From Balanoglossus misakiensis (lineage: Eukaryota > Hemichordata), in contig CM082597.2 of assembly GCA_040954595.2 (NCBI GenBank), positions 372,001 to 436,000 of the forward strand: 64,000 nt of DNA, read 5' to 3'. A program made the position numbers and the translations under genes. How positions within the stretch are numbered: position 1 is the first letter of the stretch; the number at the start of each line of letters is the position of its first letter. Below the pieces are notes generated by a model that saw only the letters and a program-made list of their open reading frames with translations, searched no databases and was not told where the DNA came from. Of the stretch, positions 51,921 through 63,663 are shown one piece after another.

Positions 51921-52183
51921 ACCGACTGATGTAAGGTGACGTTTGTGAAGTCGGTATTACGGTAAAACCTATTGTTCATGTTTCAGAAAGACCTCAGAAG
52001 ACTGTCTGGCCGACCAAGATGGCAGATTGTAGTCGCGGGTACAACCGTGAATACAGACAAGCGATGTGACCACCAACGATGGAGACCATGGTCTGTTGCC
52101 TGATCAATGAGGCTTACAGATGTCGCAGTGTAACGCCCAGGACTACCTTCCCATCAGTCACTCTGTATTCAATCTCCACGTCA
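51921..52183 (-). promoter_or_regulatory. CpG cluster, possible distal promoter or 5' UTR exon of gene A
   Basis: About a dozen CpGs occur in 240 bases. It includes an AAGATGGCAG YY1-like word (52016-52025) and, at the upstream edge, CCACGTCA (52176-52183), whose complement TGACGTGG resembles ATF6/XBP1 sites. On the minus strand a GTAAGC donor-like site starts at 52117 after ACATCT, so a non-coding exon could end at 52118. A short open frame on the plus strand (ATG at 51979, about 41 codons) overlaps and is probably incidental. Confidence 0.22.
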
Positions 52184-53330
52184 CATAACAAACACGTACA
52201 ATCAATTCTAAAACTACATAAAACTTCTCATCCATAAAACGCTCACTTCGTATTCAATAGTTTCACCAGTCAACATCGCAATATTCTCAATAGATGAAAA
52301 TTATTAATCAGAGTATTTCTTCGTGTTTATTCAACTTTAACCAATCAGAAGTACACACGCATACGATCAAACCTGGAATCACTTTCAAATACACATAACA
52401 GATGTATGCCAAGGATTACAAATGGCTCTCATAAATGTAGCCATGACCTAGCCTAGCTCTTTTTGAATAAATAAAGGAAGGTTTTTGTCACTTCAGAATG
52501 TTCAAATAATGTTCGATACTACTGCAGCTGAGTTCCACCACAGGAGGGCAGTAGTCACACAGTAAAATCCCAGTGGCTGTCACATCAAATCAATGCAATG
52601 AAATGATACACTGTAACCACCACTGTGACATTTTTAAATATTGCAACATTGTATCAATTTAACATTAAAATGAGACAATGTATCCATCAATGCTGCAATC
52701 ACATCACTTCATTATTGCCTCCAAAATTGACACAGTAACACCCGATCAACATGCCACCCACTGACCCTAACCATGATATGCGTAACAAATTGAAATTTAT
52801 AGCACACCTAATTCAATTTCAACAAGACTTCCTAATCCACAGCATAACTATTAACAGCTTTTATAGAAAAAAAATTCCTCTGAATCACAAACCGAATTGT
52901 CACTGTGACAACAAATAAATGTCCACACTTGAAATAAAACGCTGATAAATGTTATGAGTGGCGCCAGACACACCCATGTCATTGTTGTAATTTCAACTCC
53001 TATTTGAGGAGTACTTACATCAAACCACATCAACATGAACTATGCAATTCTCGCCTCATGTAATAGGTCTATATTAGTTCTTTTAATAGCCATACTGTTT
53101 TCATCTAACCTGTCGGGAGTGGGATTTGAACAAATTTGCAAATCACACCCCACCTGTCAAACATAGAAGGGAAATTCATGTCACAATGGGCTGACAGAAT
53201 CTTGTATTCAGTCAATTCAAATTCCCCTAAATAAATTCAAAATGTTCCCTTCAATTTGTGGGAAGGTAGATGCAATCTCTTCATACATTTGTTTCATGAT
53301 GAATGACACATGGCAATATTGTCAAAAACA

Positions 53331-53373
53331 CTAAATAAATTAGCTAAATAAACAAGCAAATAAATAAATAAAC
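53331..53373. repeat. AAAT-rich imperfect microsatellite
   Basis: There are interrupted AAATAAAT units, with a clean stretch of four near the right end. Confidence 0.8.
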
Positions 53374-53956
53374 CACACTTTGCGTCTTTCATTTGCAAAA
53401 TTTCATTTGAAGCTGTGAAGTTCAGAATTGCAAAGCCACTCCATCATGTACAATTACATCCTTATTTCCACCTGGAAATACAAGTGTTGTTTAATGACTA
53501 ATACAACCCAACAAATTCCATCACACAGAAGTCAAGTTAATTAGCGGACAGGAAACTCAAGTTTGACACTGCATCAGAAATCTCGGTTCTGCAAACTTGG
53601 AATGGTTATAACCCTAAAGGCAGAGCAGACAAGTCATTGTATGTACAATATACTTTACAATTGGTGCCATAAAATGCTCAGAGCTATGACCTTTCCTGAA
53701 CCCTATCACTTAGTCAACTTCTCAAGTGAAAATCTTGCCACGAAAAGTGTGAATCATGTGATTAAAATCCTGCCAGCTGATTGGCATGTCAATACCGTGC
53801 CAACTGAACTGACGAATTAAGGTCATGACGCCTGGAAAGAATATTGATATGACGTATACAACCGCTTCATACATAATGTGAACTTGACAGGTTCTTCACA
53901 TCATAAAATCGCTATTATTTTAAAATCTCAAGCATGAAGGGCTCCCTCTACTCATA

Positions 53957-54400
53957 ATGTTGACGAATTCTGCACAAACTGTCAAATGTTTATATTTGTT
54001 TGCACTTTCAGCTCTGCTGATTTTAGTTTGCCTTCATCTAGGGCATTCTCCAATAATATTCCAATATTGCATCAATCAATCAACCATTTGTCTAGTTATA
54101 TTTGATATTCAAGTATCATATACCCCCCACTCTCTCTCCTCTCAGTCTCCTCCCTACCCCCTCTCCTTAATTCTTTTTCTCTATCTCCCTCCCTCCCCCT
54201 TTAACACCCCCTCCCCCTTCTTTCAATTGAACCAAACCCTTCTAAACTCAGTGTGGGCGGTGTACGTCAGTAGTTTTACAAAGTTCCTGATGCGTAACAA
54301 GCAGCCAGCCATATCAAAAGCAGATATTCACTTCACAGATCACAACTCCTACAGACACTACCCACATAAATATAGCTGGAATACGGACAGTTTCTTTTAA
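53957..54400 (+). CDS. ORF with signal-anchor-like start over polypyrimidine tract
   Basis: A 147-codon ATG-started frame. Residues 11-26 are strongly hydrophobic (CLYLFALSALLILVCL), which could be a signal peptide or membrane anchor. The middle (residues about 56-90) is Ser/Pro/Leu low complexity encoded by the C/T tract, which cannot easily produce stops, so its length is not evidence for coding. A GTATCA donor-like site follows residue 52. Confidence 0.12.
   Translation: MLTNSAQTVKCLYLFALSALLILVCLHLGHSPIIFQYCINQSTICLVIFDIQVSYTPHSLSSQSPPYPLSLILFLYLPPSPFNTPSPFFQLNQTLLNSVWAVYVSSFTKFLMRNKQPAISKADIHFTDHNSYRHYPHKYSWNTDSFF
54122..54224 (+). repeat. Polypyrimidine (C/T) tract
   Basis: About 100 bases are almost entirely C and T on the plus strand, with several CCCCCT and CTCTCT runs. 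It lacks stop codons by composition, which explains the long ORF crossing it (53957-54400). Such a tract could form triplex DNA. Confidence 0.9.
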
Positions 54401-54796
54401 TGAGGATTGAACTTTTAAAACAGCCAATAAAAGTCTCCCAACTGACCCCAAGCCATGGTGTCTACCCATAAAAAATTCAGATTTTATTGAAGATTGTCTT
54501 GCATTAAATGCATCCCACGACTACTTCTTGCGCAGATCATAACAGGCGTGGGTAGAAAAGTTCAGGATAAACACATTTCCATGTGAAATTTTATAAGGTC
54601 CAGTTAAACTGGCAACTAGAGGGGGTACTTTGATGAAATTAGGAGCAACTGATTACAAGTAACTAGAGACTTGTAGCACGATTCTCTCATTCTCAAAAAA
54701 AAAAATGACAGGTTTTTAAATCAAACATATCAGATGTCTATTCTTTGGCGTCATTTACCAAGGTCGTAGATCGTCCTGATTGTTAACTAACTAACT

Positions 54797-54810
54797 GTTG
54801 CTGTGGCAAC
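54797..54810. promoter_or_regulatory. RFX X-box-like palindrome
   Basis: GTTGCT-GT-GGCAAC: both halves fit RGYAAC. Confidence 0.5.
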
Positions 54811-56097
54811 CTATAAGTCAGTGCTTACTGCAGCTGATGTGTATAGATTTGTATGCATACAATTTAATTGAATGCTATTGTACACAACACTTTTTACTAA
54901 CCTCGATTTCGTGCACGTATAACTAAAACTTGGAAAGACAGAGCCAAAGAAGGCAAGGCAATTCCCTTCCTGAAAATATCTCTGACATTTCAGAACACCT
55001 ACGATAAATAATTGGTCATTCAAAGGAATTTATCGTTCATCCGATGATCAATTACAAAGTCCTTAATAAGTGAGCAGTTATTTCACACCTGACATTTTAA
55101 GTGTACCTTTGCCATTGTCAATATCCCTTCATTGTAAGAAAACTAACAAAACCTAAAGACTTGCCATTTACAGGTAAACACTAAGGTGCCTTGAATTCTT
55201 TCGGGTTGATAAAAGACAAACCAGCAAATTCAGTGATCATTTCACAACATTTATCCAAACATTGTCTCTGACTGACACCCCTGCTCAAATTCTTAAAGCA
55301 TTACTCTCTAAACGTTTATGTGAATTGTTAGACTATTTTTCACAAATTCTTTCCTATCAGCAGCACTGAGCAATGCAAGGACTTATGTGATGTTGACTGC
55401 CATTGATTAGTGTCTCTAACATTACGAAGAAACAAACTTTCGAAGTCTTGTTATCTGACATTCAGCAAAAATATTTGGATATTCGCAAGATAACAATTGC
55501 TGACGAAAGCTCATTTGATCACTTCTATTGTGAGTTTTGAAGATAGGAAAATGCCAGGAATTTGTCACTGGATGTTCCTCTGAAAATACCTATTTAAGCA
55601 AAGAGGATTTTCCCTAAATTGCCCTCAGCCAATCAGAAGTATAGTTTATAACTTTGCAAGAAACATCAACTGTGTCACAAAGACACACTTCTTTCGAAGA
55701 TCTGCCAGTCTTCAATCTGTGACATATCCCAGAATTCACTGCAGTTAATAGCATTTCTGTGTTTGGGGAGACATTAACGATAATGGCACCTGTTACCGTA
55801 GTGATGGCATTTTCCGGACTCATGTGAAATAGACTGTGTATGTGACAAACACACACAATGTGTTAAATTTCAAACAGGAAATACACTTGTTGCAATGTAC
55901 AGACACCAACCATTATCAATCTTTGTCAGGTGTAACCAAACTTCTCAAATTCTTTAAGTGTCTGTCAACACTTGCATGACATTGATGGACACAGCCCTGA
56001 AAACATACATTTCAGTTGAACCAGTTCTGCTGTTCTTGTCTATAAAGTTTCTTGTCAAACTATTTCAAACTTCTCTCTCATTAGGGTTTCGAGACCA

Positions 56098-56119
56098 GAG
56101 GGGGATTGGAGGGGGATTG
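56098..56119 (+). repeat. 11-base tandem duplication
   Basis: GAGGGGGATTG occurs twice in direct succession. Confidence 0.9.
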
Positions 56120-57634
56120 GATCATCTGAAAGACTACCCAAAACAGTTGATGTATTTGTTAGGTGGGCTAAAGACCTGGGCCATGCTTTGGCCTGATTTA
56201 TTCTGTATTGTCCAATGTGAGTACCACTTAAACATAAGAAGTCTGTGAGGAGTTGAACAGTGATTTTAATACAATGTAACTATTTAACATTTCACCTTAG
56301 CAAAGCTTTTCCTTTTGTTGAACTCTTTTCAACACTTGAATTCGATCAAAGACCTCAAGGATCTCTATTTCATGCTTGTCTTCATTCTTAAAGACACTTT
56401 AGAGAACTCTCTTTCACACTCTGATAACTTTCTATCAGTTCAATTTCTTGGCGGTTCTAAGATCAAACATCACTATTTATTTATTGATAAACTTCATTTC
56501 CTTTTGGGGTCTTTTCTTTCTTTTTCCTTCTTTGTTATTTCCAGAACATCATTTACTTTTAAAATTACCATCAACTCGCATGGGAATATCTGTAACTTGA
56601 GATTTGGCACCACACATACATTCGGCTCTCATGAATGATATTTCAAAGTATACTTATTTAAACTAAATCATTCTGCCTGGGTGAATATTGGAACAAAACA
56701 GAATTTCTCTGAATGATGTTGTTTGGTCTTAGAGGTGAAGTGAATTACACTTCCATTAAATAAAATGAAAGGTGCTAGATGGAATTACATTGTCAAGAAA
56801 TATGACAGAGATTGGATTTCTATAGGTGAAGTAATTGAAGGTTGTTCAGAGGGCTATAAGGATTGGTATTTTCAAATAGTCTTTGGGATAAGACCATTAG
56901 GGTTAGGGACAACAATTCCATGAGTGTTAAAAATAGTTTTGAGATCCCTATGATTCAACAGAAACATTTTTGATTTCATTGAATTGAGGCAGAGTATATA
57001 CCAGTACATGTGAGTGGCAGGCTCATAAAATGTTGCACCAAATCTTAGTGAACATTTCCACACAGTAATTACATTGCAGCTTAACCCACTCCCCTTTAAC
57101 AAAAACATTTTGTTTACCATGTGCATGTTTAAATTATCCATGGCCCCTAAGATATTTTCACGTGTATTAAGAAAAGTCAAGTTAATCTCATTAAACCGTT
57201 GCGCTACTAAAGAGCTCCTCTCTAATCCACTAAATAAGCTTCTACTGATTACACTAATCATTAAACATTTCGACTTATACTTTCACAAAAAAAGACTTGA
57301 ATGATTCGACCTACGATTTCAAAATGGAAATCATAATACACACATAAGAAAGCTAACTTTGTTGGACTCAATTCCTGTAGATGTAACAATACACATGACT
57401 CTCACATTACTGACAATGCAACACCACGGTCATCACTAGGGCTACTTCCTGTCTTTTAATAACAACTTTTACAGTTTGCTTAATAACCTGAAATAAACTC
57501 TATTCAACCTGAACGCAGTGAAGTCTCACACGAGGCATTCTTGAATAGGATTAATCTGTATCTTAGCATTTTTCTTCTGTGTTACAATGTGTCTATCGGA
57601 ATGAATTGGAATCCGATCTACTGGTACACCCTCC

Positions 57635-57919
57635 ATGTACCACTTGAAAATCCATGTGGTGCATCCAGGATGTAATGACCTTTCTACGATCATACAAAAG
57701 GGTCTGAACTTTGAAGAACTGTGTGTGTGTGTCCCTCCTATGATGTTTGATAGGGTAAATGGTGGGCGGTGGCGCATGCAGGTGGTTGGCAAGGTGGTCG
57801 GCAAGCTTGCATTGCAATTCTATAGTCCTGATGAAATTAATTTTCACGACCTGTTTGAGTGGACAATGAACTTTACAAAAAGAGAACGCTATTTTAATAA
57901 TGAGTTCCGCAACATGTAA
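57635..57919 (+). CDS. Uncharacterised ORF, 94 codons
   Basis: A plus-strand ATG-started frame in a GC-richer patch has a polar, mixed-charge C-terminal third (PDEINFHDLFEW and then a Lys/Arg/Asn-rich tail). The opposite strand is also open for 129 codons (57982 down to 57593). It has no domain resemblance and no convincing acceptor upstream. It may be a transposon fragment or chance. Confidence 0.13.
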   Translation: MYHLKIHVVHPGCNDLSTIIQKGLNFEELCVCVPPMMFDRVNGGRWRMQVVGKVVGKLALQFYSPDEINFHDLFEWTMNFTKRERYFNNEFRNM

Positions 57920-58345
57920 ACAAACACTGGAACGTCTCTGTGCATTTATATTCCTGTGGTTTATTTCCCAAGCATGAAACAAATATAGACATTCTTGTAG
58001 AGGCTGTGTTGAATACGGGCCTGCTTCATAATCATAGTGTGACCTGTACTATGCAAATTTTGTCAATCCCTGTGACTGACTGTCTCCATTTTAAAGTACA
58101 TTGAATCTGCCAAGCAATAACATTTCTCAATCACGACCACACTTTTATTTTTTTCTGCTTTAATTTTACATAATATCAAAACAAGTTATCTCCAACTGGT
58201 CAGTCATCTCGAATGTTCATTTCCAATTTTGACACATTGTTCCTTCTTGGTTCCCATGACAACAGCATCTGAAGCTTACAGTCTTCATCTTCTGAGTACT
58301 TAATATCTTACAGTATAACGTGTCTCCTTTCTTGGTATTTGCATG

Positions 58346-58361
58346 TGACCTTTGGTGACCT
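58346..58361 (-). promoter_or_regulatory. DR4 nuclear-receptor element
   Basis: On the minus strand AGGTCA-CCAA-AGGTCA, two perfect half-sites with four-base spacing, the arrangement preferred by TR and LXR-type heterodimers. Confidence 0.45.
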
Positions 58362-61048
58362 CGGTGCAGTAATGGCTCCAGTAATCATAGCAGGCAGGAA
58401 ATAGACAAGCATGGCCGTTCATTCTTATCCGATGGTTTTGATGAATTCTCTTGCCTTAGTGCTGATGGCTGCATACTTGTTTTTTAGGTCATGCCAAATC
58501 TCCAATGACACTTAATGAAAACATCTATTAGTTGAGAAGCTCCCCCCTGTGTCGTCACTTTACTCCTCGAGGAAAAGTTATCATTGATGATACAGCCTTC
58601 CTACACACAACCTCTGTAAACCTAAAAATATCATCCTTGCTCGCTGTTTGCATTTTTATTCTTCAAATAAAACTTTTTGAATGTCCACCCTGAATCCTCA
58701 CTCAATTATGATCTCATGTCAAATATATCCCAAACAACTCCTCAGATTGATGAAGTTATGTCTTAATTTCCCTGTATCTCTGTGACATCCAATTATTTTC
58801 TTTCTTCCCCTCAGGAACTAAAATCATTTTTATCTAAATGTATATTGAAGATGTTCTTATTGTAATCTGAATCTATCTGATGCCACAAAAGATATTGGAA
58901 ACTATACAATTATGGTTCCATTAAGAAATTAATATCATTCTCGTCTTATTAAAATGATTTATAAAGCATCATATGTCAAGAGAATTTAATGCTGTACCAT
59001 TATTAAAGTCATATTACCGTGATTACTATGTTTCATATTTCCAATATTAAATGGTGAAATCAAATATTAAAGGTTAAAAACGCATATGTCACATCGGAAA
59101 CAATTAAAGAGCCATTGAGAAATAACCGCTATCTCCTAAAGAACAGAACTACACGAGCACTACACAAGGAGCAGGGTAGACTCACTCTTTTCAAAACATC
59201 TTACATCACTTCCTGGTTAACGTCCAAATATGTCTGTCATGGAACTGGCTTTATGGTTTGCAATAATATCCCTATTGCGTCTTAATCCCAGCACATATTT
59301 GCTTGAATGATTATGGTAAAGGATGTTGTTTTTATATAGTAGATTTAATGTTTTTTTTGGGTACCACTAGCAGCTGCATTTTTCTGCAAAAAGTAATACA
59401 AACTTCTGACACTAAATTGTAATGATTGCTATAAATCTATTCCTTGAAACTTACAATGACTGCCACTTAAATAGTTGTCATCAAGACACTCTCCTAGTTG
59501 TACCAGTAACAGACAGTTAGGGGCCCAGTTGCTTCTAAACTGACATTTTTTATGTTTTTCATCCCCTATGATAAAAAAATACCCAGGAGTAAATCCTCAC
59601 CATATTTTCATCGAACAAATATCAATTACTTGTATGTCAGATTTGAGCAAACTATTTTTAGAGCCACAACTCCCTGGGCTATCTAGTTCTCCCAAATGCC
59701 ACTATTCCAACATTGGCTTTCTTTAGGACTTGCTATTTAAAGCTCCATTAGTCTAAAACTTTTGACATTCAGCATTCTTCTTTTGTGTTTCTGCTAGTTT
59801 CCTGTTTGACATGATTCTGATCCCAAACTGTTTCAGTTAATTCTTGAGTTTAAATCATAATTTGATGAGATAATTTAAATGTTACAGGAATAAAAGTATT
59901 TTTTCCCCGTTTCACTGACTGTCATTAACCAAGCAGAGAATGATTGGAAGTTATGCTGAAAGCATAATTAGAGAATTACAATTGAATGACATTGTACAAT
60001 CAGTCAACCAAGCAAAGTCATTAATTATCCAAAATTTACAGTTTATCTGGACACCATATGAAACCCATCACACTATATAAAACTACTAAATATAGTAACT
60101 AAGGCAACAACGGTACATTGCATCGCAATTGATGTCATCAGTATTACGAAACTTAATTGCATTGATGGTAAAATGTAATAACCAGTGTTTAAAATGGGTG
60201 ATATCAAGCGAACAGGCAGTTGAATTAGTGGATGAAATTGTAACTTAGCAGTTCCATCCCGTGATACAATTAATCACGGCAAACTAGTCCATTTTAGAAT
60301 GCCAATCAGCTGTATTCATGATGTAAACAAATTTGCATACAAATGTAATTTATGGTTCATATTAAAAACCTAATATGTTGTATTGATGATGGAAAATATA
60401 TGTGATACATGTAAATTTTTAAAATGCCTTTTATAGGAAAAAAGCTGTATATAAAAACATCTTTATGCAATAAAATATGCATCACTTCAAGGAAATGAAA
60501 AGTTTTGCTTTTCTGCAATTTGAGTAAAACTGGCTGATGGCAGATGTTGACATGTGTGATCCCCACGTATGAAATATCTCTGTTGGCTCAAATAGAATTC
60601 ATCATAGTCCTCCCTTTCTGACTTTTATCAAATGATATCAGCAAACTCCATCTCTTCGCTCCTTGTGTTCTCCTATCACCACGGGCAACACATCGGCGAA
60701 CTCTCCCTAGAATTTATCACACATACTTTTCCATGGCAACAGAACAATGATAAAGTATCTGTGCTGCATTTTTTGTAAATATTTTATATTTTAATAGAAT
60801 TTGCAACACCTGTCTTGTGTTATGATGACTTGAGGGCAGTTATCTCCATTAAAACATAATGCTGTGTCTTTCATTTTAATGGCAAACCTTTGAATATTTT
60901 AGGCAACCTCTGAGGAATTTCTTACCCATAAAACACATCCAAGAAGCTAAAATGAAAACTAGAATAGCTATTATTCTATTTCGTTGTGTACTTTGTCCAT
61001 TCACATACACTTTATCTGGACTGTAGAATATACATTTCAATAATGTAT

Positions 61049-61098
61049 GGGGAGAGAGGTAGAGAAGGGAGAGAGGTGGGCTGAGGGTAGGGAGTGTT
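61049..61098 (+). repeat. Purine-rich (G/A) tract
   Basis: This stretch of mainly G and A on the plus strand has GGGGAGAGAGG-type units and several G-triplets. It is low-complexity sequence with no coding signal. Confidence 0.7.
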
Positions 61099-61269
61099 TG
61101 GTGGTGATGTTATGACCGAGGCACTGATTGGGGGATTCAAAATGAACCCACCACAAAATTTGCCACTGCAAAATACTTCGTTTTAAAGAGATGATCAATA
61201 CAGAAGTATTCGATAATTCTCTTACTGCTTATAATGTACTTGCATATCATGTATTACGCCTAGTATTTA

Positions 61270-61660
61270 ATACTATAGGCACAGTAAACTTGTTACACTT
61301 TGACAAAGTTTGATACAAACAGAAATAGTCACATTTTACACTGCTTTGGTAGAAATTGCTACATTTCTCCAACAACACATTGAGTAAACTTGGCTACATC
61401 AACACCCTGAAATATTTGCTATCAATGCAGTGAGTACATTTAGCCTAGGGCTACTTTTTCTCCTTTTTTATCAGACTCTGTCATATCTTTAAGAATCTCG
61501 ACTCATCTGAATAGAGATACATTTTCAATGGCTACACCAAGTTGCCTCAAGCAATGATATACTTCATTCAAATTACATGTCGCTACATTTCAACACTTCT
61601 TGTCGCCTTGTTACACATCGCTACATTTCCACTAATGTCAGAAGTTACATTGTAGCATGG
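61270..61660 (+). repeat. Degenerate GCTACATTT repeat patch
   Basis: GCTACATTT, GCTACATC and TTGTTACAC words recur many times over about 390 bases, resembling the patches at 5.2, 6.8 and 22 kb. Confidence 0.5.
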
Positions 61661-63351
61661 ATGGATGTTATCAAGTCACAAATGATGCAATGGTGCAAGT
61701 CTGAAATGCACCATACATACCCTGTTCATATCACAAGCACAGCCGACAAAAGAAAGAAACAAATTTCTCACATTTTATATTTCTCGAATTCATTTATCTC
61801 TTATCAAATCTGCTGGAGTCTATTTAGACTCTGTCGCAATTCCGTTCTCAGAATATTCAAATCAAAATAATGATGTAAAATGCATATCAGCAAAAAATCT
61901 AAACAAGTCATGATAGAGATCAAAATCAACCACCTTACATACAATGTCCGCAGCTCTGATTGGACGACAGAGGATTTAAAAATACTTATGTGCCAACTGT
62001 GTGCCACTCTCCAGTAATGGAGAGTCCATTCTGCAAATTGATGCCCTGGGCAAGAAATTGCTTTCACCGACTTGTAGTGGTCACTTTGCATTTTATCAAC
62101 ATGAAGCTCAGTCAGACACCGGTATATTGGTTGAAATTACTCATAGCTACCACCATGCAGTGTGAGACGCTAAATTCTACTTTACAACACACATCATCAC
62201 CAATACACATATACACCTTCTTGTCATCATAAGATTATTCTGTGTGTTCTCATTTCACATCTTCAATAAACTTTAAAGTATTCTGAAAATTGTGTATCCA
62301 GGTAACAGCCTGGCAAAGATACGGATTCAGAAAATGCCCCCATCAGGGAATATTTTTCCGTGCAGTTCCATCAAAAGTGAACAGAAATTATAGTTGATGG
62401 ACCCCACAAGGGAGCCCTGGGACACCACAGTCATTTCTGTTGGCATTTGGTGAAATTCCTGGAAAAAAAATCTTGATGATGAAGTGAGCAATCTGAAATG
62501 ACACTATCGAAAAGCAATGAACTTGACTCAATTGCAAACTATATGTCACAACTTCATGTGTTGCCATGACAGGCAATCGAGATAATCAGGGTAAACAGTC
62601 AGCTTGTTAGTAACTTCCCTCGGACCAATTTCAGAAACTCTTTCACAAATGATATCCTTCCTGTAATATCAAGAGCTGCCAGTCTGTTTACAATGATTGA
62701 CTCATTTGCATTGCATGCTCTGCCTGTCCCATTTACAATATGACTATCCTGGCATTCACCGCCTCTCTCATTTTAACTGCTTCCGACTATTTTGTCTAAA
62801 TCGAACTCGAGATTTCTCACTAGGTGTTCTTTAGCTTCTCTCTGTCTCTTTGCGGACGACTAAATATCTCTCTTCATTTTTATCACCTGTCCATCAGTCA
62901 CTTCATCTTGTCAGCGTTTTATCTCTACACTTCATAAAATACCCTTTTCCCACTATTCCTCTGAATTGAGATCTTATATTACCCAACTGTCTGTCTGTAC
63001 TTATGTGTGTCATCAACTTCACACACATGTAAGTTTTTAACTTTAAATTGACTCATTTTTGATGACTAATTATTGCCACGGATACACCCTTTTTAGCATT
63101 ACGAGAACTAAAACTGCTTTCAAATCATCTCATCGTTAAAATTTATTTTAAATCCTCATGTTAGTTTTAAGTCTTTTGACATGACCGTCATTCAAAGCAC
63201 TAATAGAAAGCAGATCAATTTTTTAAAGCTACCCTTTTCAACAATTCTATGAAATGTTTGCATTTGGGATGAAATGTAAATGATTCAGATGAATAAAAGC
63301 CACCATTTAGAATTTTTGGAGACTTTTAATCCTAAGAAGTGAACCTGAGGG

Positions 63352-63402
63352 CAGACAGTCTGCTATTACAGATAAATAGGCAGAGTAAAGACAGACTGTC
63401 TG
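63352..63402. promoter_or_regulatory. Two CAGAC-N-GTCTG palindromes, 40 bases apart
   Basis: CAGACAGTCTG (63352-63362) and CAGACTGTCTG (63392-63402) are inverted pairs of the SMAD-box word CAGAC/GTCTG with exactly 40 bases between starts. Confidence 0.35.
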
Positions 63403-63565
63403 TGAGAAAAATCTAAATGATATCAGTCATAAAATAAACGGCATGATAATAAAACAATGATACTGGTAATGTGCCTATTTCATCATATCAACACACCTGT
63501 GTCACTACTACTGCTGTATTCATTCCAAGCTTACTGAAAATTTTCAACATTTCTCTTTCTCATTG

Positions 63566-63663
63566 TATCTATCTATCTATCTATCTATCTGCCCGTCTCC
63601 ATCTATCTCTGTCTGTCTGTCTATCTTTCTGTCTATCCATCCATCTGTCTGTCTGTCTGTCAC
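63566..63663. repeat. Tetranucleotide microsatellite (TATC)n then (TGTC)n
   Basis: Six perfect TATC-phase units (63566-63590) are followed by interrupted TCTG/TCTA/TCCA units to 63663. The compound structure suggests an old array that has mutated and re-expanded. Confidence 0.95.

Noticed and set aside
52851-53036. Minus-strand ORF starting MLMWFD at a GAT/GTAAGT donor
   Set aside because: Joining it to the exon at 50340 reads an alternative frame that loses the clear signal peptide; I keep the donor only as a possible UTR splice site.
56300-57300. Overlapping ORFs on both strands suggestive of a decayed retroelement
   Set aside because: I found no reverse transcriptase, endonuclease or integrase motif in any frame and no terminal repeats.
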